A stretch of DNA of 64,000 bases, taken from contig NZ_FZPH01000010.1 in the NCBI RefSeq assembly GCF_900188485.1, positions 62,001 through 126,000 of the forward strand, in the 5' to 3' direction. Both the position numbers and the translations under genes were made by a program. The notes under the pieces are model-generated. The model made no database searches. It saw nothing but the letters and a program-made list of their open reading frames with translations, and was not told the DNA's origin. The stretch comes from Asanoa hainanensis (GTDB lineage Bacteria; Actinomycetota; Actinomycetes; Mycobacteriales; Micromonosporaceae). Of this stretch, positions 26,435 through 34,415 are shown piece after piece. The stretch's first letter is position 1, and the number at the start of each line of letters is the position of its first letter.

Positions 26435-29400
26435 CAGCCCACCGCCTTCGGGTCGAGCGCGAACAGGTCGCGCAGCTCCTCGGTGGACAGCTCGGTCAGC
26501 CACTCTTCGCCGGTGCCGACGACCCGCTGCGCCAACGCCTTCTTGCGCTCGATCATCTCGTCGACTCGCTCCTCGATCGTGCCGGTGCAGACGAACTTGC
26601 GGACCTGCACGTTGCGTGCCTGCCCGATCCGGTACGCGCGGTCGGTGGCCTGGTCCTCGACCGCAGGATTCCACCACCGGTCGACGTGGATCACGTGGTT
26701 GGCGGCGGTCAGGTTGAGCCCGGTGCCCGCCGCCTTCAGCGACAACAGGAAGATCATCGGCTCCGGGTCGTTCTGGAACCGGGTGACCAGCTCGTCCCGC
26801 CGCTGCTTCGACAGTCCACCGTGGAGCCAGAGCACCGGCCGGTCGAGGTGCGCGGCCAGATACGGCTGGAGCAGCGAGCCGAACTCGGCGTACTGCGTGA
26901 AGACCAGGCCCTTGTCGCCCTCTTCGACGATCTCCTCGGCGAGCTCCTGCAGTCGGGCGAGCTTGCCGGACCGGCCGGCCAGCTTGGACCCGTCCCGCAG
27001 CAGGTGCGCCGGGTGGTTGCAGACCTGCTTGAGCCGGGTCATCGCGGCCAGTACGTTGCCGCGCCGCTCGATGCCCATGCTCGACCCGATCTTGTTGAGC
27101 ATGTCGTCGACGACGGCCTGGTAGAGCGCCGCCTGCTCGGGGGTCAGCGGACACCAGACCTTCATCTCCAGCTTCTCCGGCAGGTCGGAGATGATGGTCT
27201 TGTCGGTCTTGAGCCGGCGCAACACGAACGGCCCGGTGGCCCGCTTCAACGCGGCGGCGGCGTCCTCGTCCTGCCGCACCTCGATCGGCTCCTGGTAGCG
27301 CCGCCGGAAGGTCTTGGCCGGCCCGAGCAGGCCCGGGTTGGCGAAGTCCATGATGGACCAGAGTTCGGCCAGATGGTTCTCGACCGGCGTGCCGGTCAGG
27401 GCGAGCCGAGTCCGGGCCGGAATGGCCCGCACGGCCTGCGACTGCCGCGTGCCCGAGTTCTTGATGGCCTGCGCCTCGTCACACACGACGCGCCCCCATT
27501 CGACGGCCCGCAGCGCCTCCAGATCACGCAAGGCCGTCCCGTACGTGGTGATGACGAGATCGGCCTTCCCCAGCCGTGCGGCGTCCCGCGTCGCGCCGTG
27601 GTGCACGTAGACGTCGAGCGAGGGCGCGAACTTCTCGGCCTCCTTGCGCCAGTTGCTCACCAACGACATGGGACAAACCAACAACGTGCTCCCGACGGCG
27701 CCGCGCTCCCGTTCGGCGAGCAACAACGACAACGTCTGAGCGGTGTTGTGGCACAACATCCCGCCCGCGACGAAGTTGTGCTCGCCGGCCACCTCGAAGT
27801 CGTACACCTCGCCGGTGTAGTCGACGTCCTGGATGCTGGTCACCCGCGAGTAGTAAACCTGCTGGTTGGTGCGTCCCTCGAGTCGTTCGCGGAGGTCTGC
27901 CAAGGCTGGCCGATCCAGGGCCGCATAGGCAGCTCTGGTCCGAGTGGTCCACTTGCTGGTGGGCAGCGCCTGGTAGGCGCGCTCGGCTTCGCCCGACAGG
28001 ATCCGGTCGATCGCTTCAACGGCCGCGGTGGCGGTCGGCCGCGATAATTCCTGCGAGCCGGCGAAGTAGACGGTGCCGACACCAAAATGACGTTGCGGGA
28101 GCTTGGTCAACGCGTGGGCGGCCCGCAGCAGGTCACTGCCTGGAATCCCCTCGACGTTGGTGTTGACCTTGGTTGCGCAGATTCCGTCCAATTTTCCTTG
28201 CTTGATCGGATCGCTGAAACCCACCAGCGCGTTGAATCGGCGGAGGCTGCCTCCACCGATCACACCAACGCGGTACGGGCGAGCAATACCCGATCCGTTG
28301 ACGGCGGTCTTGTTCTTGGTGGTGACCCGCATCCAGACCCCGAAACGCCGCAGCAGGGTCACGAGCTGGTCCATCAACCACCTCGACGCCGACGAGATCT
28401 CCACCATCCGCATCCGCTGGTTAACAGACCCCTCGGCGCTGAAGAACTCGCGCAGGAACAACCGGACGCTGGCCTCGTCGGCCGCCATCACCAGGTCGGG
28501 TATCCGCTTGTGCGCCGAGCGCCGGCCCCACTCGTACCCGTGCTGCCGCAGGAACGCCGCATAGCCGGCGCTGCACATGCGCAGCACATGGCAGTTCCGG
28601 TCGGGGAAGACCCGGGGCGAGTTCATGGTGAGCTGGAACCTGTCGCCGACCGCGTGAATGTGCCGGACGAGCGCGTGCAGGATCGCCGGATCTTTCTGGG
28701 TGATCCGCAGTGTTCCGTTGCGGGACTCGTCGCCCTCGCTGATCTGCCAGGCAAGCAGCCGCACAAGATCGTGTGCGACCGGTGCGCCGGACCATTCGAG
28801 CCGCCCCGGCACACAGAGAGTGTCGCCAACCGAGAAGTCGCGGGTCCACTCCTCGACACCGCGCAAGCGGTGCCGTCGGGTCACCGTGAGTTGGCTGCCG
28901 TCATCGAGTTCCACCAAGCGGACTTTCTCCGCGATTCGCTGGCGGTAAAGCCGGGTGACAGGACTGACGACCATCCGTCCCTGGGCATCCAACGCGTTTG
29001 TCACCAGCGGTTCGGTCGGCGTCCGCCACTGGCCTTCGCCGTCGTCGAACGTGCTGGTCCCGTCCCCGTATCGCTGCCAGGCGTCTTCGGCACTCACCAG
29101 GGTGCCGTTCAGGAAGACCGGGGACTCCGGACCGATACATTTCCCCAAACCCATGTCGTCCGCGAGGATGCCGCCGATTCCCAGTCTGGACAGGAAGTCC
29201 AACCAGGACAGACCGCGTTCCTGGTACGGGCGCAGCGTGCCCTGGAAGGTGGGTGGGGTCGCGGTTGGTTGCAGGCGGTGGTCCGCGTCCCCGGAGAGCA
29301 GGTCGCCGAGCCAGCCGTCCGCGTCGACCGCGACCAGGGGGAGGTCCTCCTCGCCGCCCGCGGCGACCTGGCCCAGCACCTCGGCGATGGTCAGCTCGCC

Positions 29401-30702
29401 GGTGCGGTGCTGTTCGACGGCCCGGATGGCGGCCGTGAGCTGGCGGTCGTCGAGCTCGACCCAGCGGCCCTTGACCCGCAGCAGCGGCACCTTCAGGCGG
29501 GCCAGGTCGTGCAGGTCGGCGGCGCTGATCTCCTCGTCGCCGACCATCAGGTCGACCTTGAAGTCGACCAGCTGGTCCTTGCCGACACCCTGCGCGGCCA
29601 GCGCCTTGCCGCCGCCGGCCGTCGACTTGGTGCGCGTGGTCAGCTTCAGGCCCAGGGTCTTGCGGCCGGCCCAGGCCGGCAGCTGCACCCCGTAGCCGGC
29701 GGCTTGCAGGAGGGGCGCGGCCTGGCGGAGGAACGTGAACGCCGCCGCCGTGTCGAGGATGCTCTCGGTGGGTTGGGCCTCGCGCAGGGCCTCGTCGAGC
29801 GGCGGGAACAGCCGGACCGCCCGGCCCAGGCCGGCGAGCAGGGTCTCGTCCGGGCGGGCGGGCAGGCCGGGCACCCGCTGACCGGCCCAGATCACGTCCG
29901 CGGGTACGTACAGCGACGGGTCGTCGACCGACTGGAGTGCGAACTCGAGGTCCCAGCGGTCGGTGGTCGGCAACGGCTCGACAAGCCGGAAGCAGACGCG
30001 GACCGGCTCGTTGGCCTGGTGCGCCGAGCGGTGCCAGCCGTCCAGCGCGGTGCGCAACGCGGCCAGCTCGGGGCGTTGCGCGGTGGTCGCGGTGACCGTG
30101 GGATCGTCCGCCGTGAGCGCGCGCATCCACCGGTCGGCGACCGGCGCCTTCGGGCCGGGGCGGTGGCCGAGCAGGAGCCGCTCCGGCAGGCTGCGGCGGG
30201 CGGCGGCGTCGGTGAACGCGTCCAGCAGGTCGCGCAGCACCTGGCCCGGCGGTGCCGCGTCGGCAGCCCGGACCGCGCCCGGCATCGCGGCGGCCAACTC
30301 CCGGAACGCGGCGGCGTCGCGCCCGGTCAGCACCGGGCGCCAGCGGGCGGCGTGCGCACCGTCGGCGGTGACGAGCGCGGGGAGCAACCGACCCCGGCGG
30401 AGCAACCCGGCGGCGTACGAGGCAACCACCGCGAGGTAGCGCAGGTCACCACCCGGCGTCCAGTCCAGATCGTCGATGTCGAGGAGCAGGTCCAGGGCGG
30501 GGCCCGGGTCGAGAAGAACGGCCTCGACGGGCCACGCGGCCAGGGTGGCGTCGGGCGGTGGTTCTTCGGAGGCGGGCACTGGCTTGCCGTCGACCGTCGG
30601 CAAGGTAAGCGTCAGCGTGGCGAGCGCGCCGGGAACCTCGGGCGGCTGCTCACCCCAAAGACCCAGCCGCCCGCCCGTCCAAACGCCGTGAATCACCCGC
30701 AC
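26434..30702 (-). CDS. SNF2-family DEAD/DEAH ATPase interrupted by an in-frame intein
   Basis: A 1422-residue precursor predicted to splice to 957 residues. The N-terminal ~490 residues are the variable domain of bacterial SNF2/HepA-like proteins. The ATPase core then follows: GGILADDMGLGK ends at residue 521, is split by the intein (522-986), and resumes with TAQTLSLLL, so the spliced P-loop is DDMGLGKT. Further motifs are DEAQ in VVCDEAQAIKN, LTGTPVENHLAELWSIMDF, and the C-terminal helicase domain with FTQYAEF, LSLKAAGTGLNLTAA and DRAYRIGQ. It likely moves along or remodels DNA-protein complexes; ATP binding should be impossible before splicing. GTG at 30702 is used; GTG at 30696 has the better-spaced AGGGGG. 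Confidence 0.93.
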   Translation of the reverse strand: MRVIHGVWTGGRLGLWGEQPPEVPGALATLTLTLPTVDGKPVPASEEPPPDATLAAWPVEAVLLDPGPALDLLLDIDDLDWTPGGDLRYLAVVASYAAGLLRRGRLLPALVTADGAHAARWRPVLTGRDAAAFRELAAAMPGAVRAADAAPPGQVLRDLLDAFTDAAARRSLPERLLLGHRPGPKAPVADRWMRALTADDPTVTATTAQRPELAALRTALDGWHRSAHQANEPVRVCFRLVEPLPTTDRWDLEFALQSVDDPSLYVPADVIWAGQRVPGLPARPDETLLAGLGRAVRLFPPLDEALREAQPTESILDTAAAFTFLRQAAPLLQAAGYGVQLPAWAGRKTLGLKLTTRTKSTAGGGKALAAQGVGKDQLVDFKVDLMVGDEEISAADLHDLARLKVPLLRVKGRWVELDDRQLTAAIRAVEQHRTGELTIAEVLGQVAAGGEEDLPLVAVDADGWLGDLLSGDADHRLQPTATPPTFQGTLRPYQERGLSWLDFLSRLGIGGILADDMGLGKCIGPESPVFLNGTLVSAEDAWQRYGDGTSTFDDGEGQWRTPTEPLVTNALDAQGRMVVSPVTRLYRQRIAEKVRLVELDDGSQLTVTRRHRLRGVEEWTRDFSVGDTLCVPGRLEWSGAPVAHDLVRLLAWQISEGDESRNGTLRITQKDPAILHALVRHIHAVGDRFQLTMNSPRVFPDRNCHVLRMCSAGYAAFLRQHGYEWGRRSAHKRIPDLVMAADEASVRLFLREFFSAEGSVNQRMRMVEISSASRWLMDQLVTLLRRFGVWMRVTTKNKTAVNGSGIARPYRVGVIGGGSLRRFNALVGFSDPIKQGKLDGICATKVNTNVEGIPGSDLLRAAHALTKLPQRHFGVGTVYFAGSQELSRPTATAAVEAIDRILSGEAERAYQALPTSKWTTRTRAAYAALDRPALADLRERLEGRTNQQVYYSRVTSIQDVDYTGEVYDFEVAGEHNFVAGGMLCHNTAQTLSLLLAERERGAVGSTLLVCPMSLVSNWRKEAEKFAPSLDVYVHHGATRDAARLGKADLVITTYGTALRDLEALRAVEWGRVVCDEAQAIKNSGTRQSQAVRAIPARTRLALTGTPVENHLAELWSIMDFANPGLLGPAKTFRRRYQEPIEVRQDEDAAAALKRATGPFVLRRLKTDKTIISDLPEKLEMKVWCPLTPEQAALYQAVVDDMLNKIGSSMGIERRGNVLAAMTRLKQVCNHPAHLLRDGSKLAGRSGKLARLQELAEEIVEEGDKGLVFTQYAEFGSLLQPYLAAHLDRPVLWLHGGLSKQRRDELVTRFQNDPEPMIFLLSLKAAGTGLNLTAANHVIHVDRWWNPAVEDQATDRAYRIGQARNVQVRKFVCTGTIEERVDEMIERKKALAQRVVGTGEEWLTELSTEELRDLFALDPKAVG
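27745..29139 (-). mobile_element. Intein with LAGLIDADG homing endonuclease, inserted in SNF2 Walker A
   Basis: A 465-residue in-frame insertion between Lys and Thr of the P-loop (GLGK/T). Splicing blocks: the first residue is Cys (CIGPESPVFLNG), block B has GSQLTVTRRHRL with the Thr-x-x-His, block F is VYDFEVAGEHNFVAGG, and block G ends MLCHN followed by extein Thr+1. Two endonuclease-type dodecapeptides are visible, LLAWQISEGDES and LREFFSAEGSVN, so a LAGLIDADG homing endonuclease is probably present and may be intact. The first dodecapeptide departs from consensus (Ala for Gly, Ser for Gly) but keeps an acidic residue. Codon use looks less GC-biased than the extein. Confidence 0.93.
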
Positions 30703-30774
30703 CCCCTACGCGACGCTCGACACTACCCGCGCGGTCCGGCGTGCGGCCTGATCGGCGCGGGCTAGGCTCGCTTC

Positions 30775-31965
30775 GTGGATAACCGGCGGGAGATCGACGA
30801 GATTTTGCAGCGGGGCGCCGACGGTGGGCGGATCACCGCCGAGGAGGCGTTGCTGCTCTACACCGAGGCGCCGTTTCATGCGCTCGGCGAGGCGGCCGAC
30901 GCGGTGCGGCGCCGCCGCTATCCGGACGGCATCGTCACGTACCTGATCGATCGCAATATCAACTACACGAACGTCTGCGTGACGGCCTGCAAGTTCTGCG
31001 CCTTCTTCCGGGCGCCGAAGCACGCCGAGGGCTGGACCCACCCGACCGAGGAGATCCTGCGGCGCTGCGGCGAGGCGGTCGAGCTCGGCGCGACGCAGGT
31101 CATGCTCCAGGGCGGGCACCACCCGGAGTACGGCGTCGAGTACTACGAAGAGCTGTTCAGCTCCGTCAAGGCCGCCTACCCGCAGCTGGTCATCCACTCG
31201 ATCGGTCCGTCCGAGATTCTGCACATGGCCAAGGTCTCCGGCGTCTCGCTGGAGGAGGCGATCTCCCGGATCAAGACGGCCGGGCTCGACTCGATCGCCG
31301 GCGCCGGTGCGGAGATGCTGCCCGATCGGCCGCGCAAGGCGATCGCGCCGCTCAAGGAGTCCGGCGCCCGTTGGCTCGAGGTCATGGAGATCGCGCACGG
31401 GCTCGGTCTCGAGAGCACCGCGACGATGATGATGGGCACCGGCGAGACCAACGCCGAGCGGATCGAGCACCTGCGGATGATCCGCGACGTGCAGGACCGC
31501 ACCCGCGGCTTCCGGGCGTTCATCCCGTGGACCTACCAGCCGGAGAACAACCACCTCAAGGGCCGCACCCAGGCGACCACGTTGGAGTACCTGCGGCTGA
31601 TCGCGGTGGCCCGGCTGTTCTTCGAGACCGTGCCGCACCTGCAGGCGTCGTGGTTGACCACCGGTAAGGACGTCGGGCAGCTCGCGTTGCACATGGGCGT
31701 CGACGACCTCGGTTCGATCATGTTGGAGGAGAACGTCATCTCTTCCGCCGGTGCGCGGCATCGGTCCAACTTGCACGAGCTGATCTGGATGATCCGGTCG
31801 GCGGGCCGCATTCCGGCGCAGCGGGACACCCTCTACAACCACCTGCGGGTGCACCACACGCCGGCCGACGACCCGACCGACGACCGGGTGGTCTCGCATT
31901 TCTCGTCGATCGCGCTGCCCGGCGGCGGAGCCGGCACGCTGCTCCCGCTCGTCGAACAGCACTGA
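30775..31965 (+). CDS. mqnC: Cyclic dehypoxanthine futalosine synthase (radical SAM)
   Basis: A 396-residue radical SAM enzyme that cyclises dehypoxanthine futalosine to form the naphthoquinone precursor ring. The cluster motif is CVTACKFC (Cys68, Cys72, Cys75), and the flanking YTNVC and FCAFFRAPKHAEGW are characteristic of MqnC. FIPWTYQPENNHLKG lies in the central part. The start is a GTG; 72 bases separate it from the divergent SNF2 gene. It acts after MqnE and an MqnB-type nucleosidase, the latter absent from the window. Confidence 0.94.
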   Translation: MDNRREIDEILQRGADGGRITAEEALLLYTEAPFHALGEAADAVRRRRYPDGIVTYLIDRNINYTNVCVTACKFCAFFRAPKHAEGWTHPTEEILRRCGEAVELGATQVMLQGGHHPEYGVEYYEELFSSVKAAYPQLVIHSIGPSEILHMAKVSGVSLEEAISRIKTAGLDSIAGAGAEMLPDRPRKAIAPLKESGARWLEVMEIAHGLGLESTATMMMGTGETNAERIEHLRMIRDVQDRTRGFRAFIPWTYQPENNHLKGRTQATTLEYLRLIAVARLFFETVPHLQASWLTTGKDVGQLALHMGVDDLGSIMLEENVISSAGARHRSNLHELIWMIRSAGRIPAQRDTLYNHLRVHHTPADDPTDDRVVSHFSSIALPGGGAGTLLPLVEQH

Positions 31966-32037
31966 AAACACGCTCTGAGCCAGCTCGGCAGTCGGAGCCT
32001 TCGGCAACATTTCGGCAACGGTCAGCACACGATTGGT

Positions 32038-32060
32038 ACCGCCTGCTAGCGGGCGGTTTT
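32038..32060 (+). terminator. Candidate terminator of mqnC
   Basis: Six-base stem ACCGCC/GGCGGT with an eight-base loop, followed by TTT(T), begins 73 bases after the mqnC stop. It is a modest hairpin but the only one near mqnC. Confidence 0.45.
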
Positions 32061-32188
32061 CGCCGGTCGATAGCGTCCGTGGCGTCGCTAGGAACACGAC
32101 CACGCAACGCCCATGAGACGCCGACCGCGAGACGGTCGTACATATAGAGCCGAGGCGGGATGGGAAACCATCCCGCCTCGGCGTTTTT
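32061..32188 (+). ncRNA. Possible small RNA ending in a perfect terminator
   Basis: A ~90-base stretch lies between the mqnC terminator candidate and a very strong intrinsic terminator, without a recognisable gene. It contains a small hairpin (CGACCG/CGGTCG, 32122-32138). The terminator must serve some transcript, either a late mqnC read-through end or a separate small RNA. The 5' end and promoter are not determined, and no known RNA family is recognised. Confidence 0.3.
32149..32188 (+). terminator. Perfect intrinsic terminator with GAAA loop
   Basis: A 15-bp perfect stem (GCCGAGGCGGGATGG at 32149-32163 with its complement at 32168-32182) capped by a GAAA tetraloop and followed by GTTTTTC. 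This is the strongest terminator in the window. Confidence 0.9.
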
Positions 32189-32299
32189 CTATCCGATCAC
32201 CGTCTAGCGCAGTGCCCGCGCCTGTGGTTACCGTGCGCTGTTCCCAATTCTCAGCTGTCCCACAGGCAACATTTGCCTCACAGCCCCCACGAGGAGCCG

Positions 32300-33457
32300 A
32301 TGAACACGCGCTTGCGCGCCGTGGTCCTCCGCGCCGGTGCGGCCACCGCTCTCGCGGTCGGCCTGGTCGCCGTCGCCGGACCGGCGTACGCCGCCGACGG
32401 CCCGGACGTCGCCGTCACCCCGATCAGCCTCCACCTCGCCAAGGGTGTGAAGGAGGCCAAGGCCAAGCCGTTCCAGGTCGAGTTGCGCAACTTCGGCAAC
32501 GCCGCGGCCAAGGACGTGTCGGTCAAGCTGGACCTGTCCGGCCTCAAGGGCAAGGTCGGCTACGTCACGCCGGACGGCTGCACCAAGTCGGGCCCGGCCG
32601 CGTACGCCTGCCCGATCGGTGAGATCGCCGCCGACCAGGACGTGGTCATCGGCATCCCGCTCTTCAACGCCAACGGCAAGAAGGGCGACGGCGGCCACTT
32701 CTCGATCGCCGCGATCGTCCCCGGCGACACGAACGAGGAGAACAACTCCGCGGACGTCGACGTCACGGTCGAGGCGAAGACCTACGACCTGACGGTCTGG
32801 GCGCAGGACGTCTACGCCGAGGTGGTCGCCGACGGCGACGAGGTCGGCGAGGAGACCCGCACCCCGGTGCCGCCGGGCGGCACCGCGCCGCTGGACTCGG
32901 CCATCTTCAACCACGGCAGCAAGCGCGTGGTCGGCGTCGCCTACTCGGTGAAGCTGCCGGAGGGCGTCTCGTTCGCGAGCGTGCCGGCGAACTGCATCGA
33001 GTGGGAAGACGTCAACGGCATCATCTGTGAGGACGACGAGGTCGTGCTCAAGCCGGGCGAGGTCATCCTGCCGGAGATCAGCGTCAAGGTCGCCGACGAC
33101 GCCAAGGCCGGTGTGATCACCGACGGCATCATCGACGCGCGCGCGCTCGAGCCCGGTGCGACCGATCCCGAGCAGGCCGGCGACGAGGCGCGGGCGGCCA
33201 CCGCGGAGCAGCGCAAGGAGCTCACCGACGCGGACGAGGCCGACAACCAGGCGCGCTTCGACGTCTTCGTCGGCGCGGCCCCGACCGAGCCGGGCACGCC
33301 GGGCGAGCCCGGCGAGGGTGGCGGCGGTGGCCTCCCGGTCACCGGCGCGGCGGCCGGCATCATCGGTGGCGTGGGTGCCCTGATCGTCGTCGCGGGTGCG
33401 GTGCTGTTCTTCGTCGCCCGCCGGCGCCGGATCGTCACGGTCACCCCCGACGCCTGA
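32300..33457 (+). CDS. LPXTG-type sortase-anchored surface protein
   Basis: A 385-residue exported protein. The signal peptide ends near GPAYAADG (residue ~32). Two or three beta-rich repeats of the CARDB/DUF11 kind follow (VELRNFGNAAAKDVSVKLDL, VAYSVKLPEGVSF), rich in Asp, Glu and Val. A Gly/Pro linker leads to the sorting signal LPVTG at 345-349, then a hydrophobic segment and RRRR, so a sortase should link it to the wall. GAGGAG precedes the ATG by three bases. No sortase gene is in the window. A GC-rich hairpin terminator follows the gene. Confidence 0.9.
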   Translation: MNTRLRAVVLRAGAATALAVGLVAVAGPAYAADGPDVAVTPISLHLAKGVKEAKAKPFQVELRNFGNAAAKDVSVKLDLSGLKGKVGYVTPDGCTKSGPAAYACPIGEIAADQDVVIGIPLFNANGKKGDGGHFSIAAIVPGDTNEENNSADVDVTVEAKTYDLTVWAQDVYAEVVADGDEVGEETRTPVPPGGTAPLDSAIFNHGSKRVVGVAYSVKLPEGVSFASVPANCIEWEDVNGIICEDDEVVLKPGEVILPEISVKVADDAKAGVITDGIIDARALEPGATDPEQAGDEARAATAEQRKELTDADEADNQARFDVFVGAAPTEPGTPGEPGEGGGGGLPVTGAAAGIIGGVGALIVVAGAVLFFVARRRRIVTVTPDA

Positions 33458-33489
33458 CCAGCCGGACCAGCACGACCAACCAGCGACAG

Positions 33490-33520
33490 CGGCCCGCTCC
33501 CCGATGGGGGGCGGGCCGTT
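33490..33520 (+). terminator. GC-rich hairpin after LPXTG gene
   Basis: A 13-bp stem with one G-U pair (33490-33502 with 33506-33518) and a three-base loop is followed by TTCC only. It likely ends the LPXTG transcript and lies 16 bases before menG. Confidence 0.6.
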
Positions 33521-33535
33521 CCATAGAGTGGCCAG

Positions 33536-34228
33536 GTGACGCGAGCCAACCTGGACAAGCAGCCGCACGAGGTCGCCGAGATGTTCGACGGGGTGGCCGA
33601 GCGGTACGACCTGACCAACACCGTGCTGTCCTTCGGGCAGGACCGCGGCTGGCGAAAGGCCACCCGCGCCGCGCTCGACCTGGCGCCGGGGGAAAAGGTG
33701 CTGGACGTCGGCGCCGGCACCGGTGTCTCGACCGAAGAACTGGAACGTTCCGGTGCGTACGCCGTCGGTGCGGATCTGTCGGTAGGAATGCTGCGTGCGG
33801 GCCGGCACACGAGGCCGACCGTTCCGCTGCTCGCCGGCGACGCATTGGCGCTGCCCTTTCCGGACGCCACCTTCGACGCGGTCACCATTTCCTTCGCACT
33901 TCGCAATGTCGTCGACACCCGCGGCGCGCTGCGTGAGCTGGCCCGCGTGACCAGGCCCGGCGGCCGGCTCGTGGTCTGTGAGTTCAGCCACCCCACCAAC
34001 TTCACCTTCCGCACCATCTACCTCTCGTATCTGATGCGGTCACTCCCGGCGGTCGCCCGGCGGGTCTCCAGCAACCCGGACGCGTACGTCTACCTGGCCG
34101 AGTCCATCCAGATGTGGCCTAACCAGCGAGATCTCGCGACACGAATTCAGGACGCCGGATGGGGCCGGGTCGGCTGGCGGAATCTGTCGGGTGGAATCGT
34201 CGCGCTGCACCGCGCCACGCGCGAATGA
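33536..34228 (+). CDS. menG: Demethylmenaquinone methyltransferase
   Basis: A 230-residue SAM-dependent UbiE/MenG-family enzyme that methylates demethylmenaquinone in the last ring step. It has the family start [20 protein letters not shown], the SAM motif VLDVGAGTG, and the signature [14 protein letters not shown]. The start is a GTG. It directly precedes the menJ-like reductase, and polyprenyl synthase and complex I follow, a grouping also seen around Rv0558-Rv0562 in mycobacteria. Confidence 0.92.
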   Translation: MTRANLDKQPHEVAEMFDGVAERYDLTNTVLSFGQDRGWRKATRAALDLAPGEKVLDVGAGTGVSTEELERSGAYAVGADLSVGMLRAGRHTRPTVPLLAGDALALPFPDATFDAVTISFALRNVVDTRGALRELARVTRPGGRLVVCEFSHPTNFTFRTIYLSYLMRSLPAVARRVSSNPDAYVYLAESIQMWPNQRDLATRIQDAGWGRVGWRNLSGGIVALHRATRE

Positions 34229-34293
34229 GCATTTTTCGGAAATGCCGGATTGGCGAAACGGACATCGATCGACAACTCGGTTCCGCCCCTGGG

Positions 34294-34309
34294 GTTAGGT
34301 ATACCTAAC
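34294..34309. promoter_or_regulatory. 16-bp perfect palindrome upstream of menJ-like gene
   Basis: GTTAGGTATACCTAAC is a perfect palindrome in an AT-richer island about 106 bases before the GTG start of the reductase. TATACC could also act as a -10 element. The half-site resembles iron-box halves (TTAGG...CCTAA) but the spacing is not that of a DtxR/IdeR box. Confidence 0.45.
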
Positions 34310-34415
34310 TGGCCGTCCGCAGTATCCCCGGTTCTAGACTCCACCCGATGAGCTTGTGAAGCATTTCACGAGCCCGCGAGGAGCGAAAACAGCCGGAACC
34401 CCAGGGGGAGTCGTA

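Larger units (their letters stand above)
31966..32299. other. Gap between mqnC and LPXTG gene with two terminator-like hairpins
   Basis: No convincing protein gene is present in these 334 bases. The stretch holds a terminator-like hairpin at 32038-32060, a small hairpin at 32122-32138 and a perfect 15-bp terminator at 32149-32188; the last two suggest a short separate transcript. The remaining ~110 bases before the LPXTG gene should hold its promoter. Confidence 0.7.

Noticed and set aside
28087-30765. An 892-codon open frame on the plus strand opposite the SNF2 gene
   Set aside because: It is the antisense of a clear SNF2/intein gene; its translation is Arg/Gly/Pro-rich without motifs, as expected from GC-rich third positions.
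34294-34309. IdeR/DtxR iron box
   Set aside because: Half-sites TTAGG/CCTAA are present but are four bases apart, not the nine of the 19-bp iron box.
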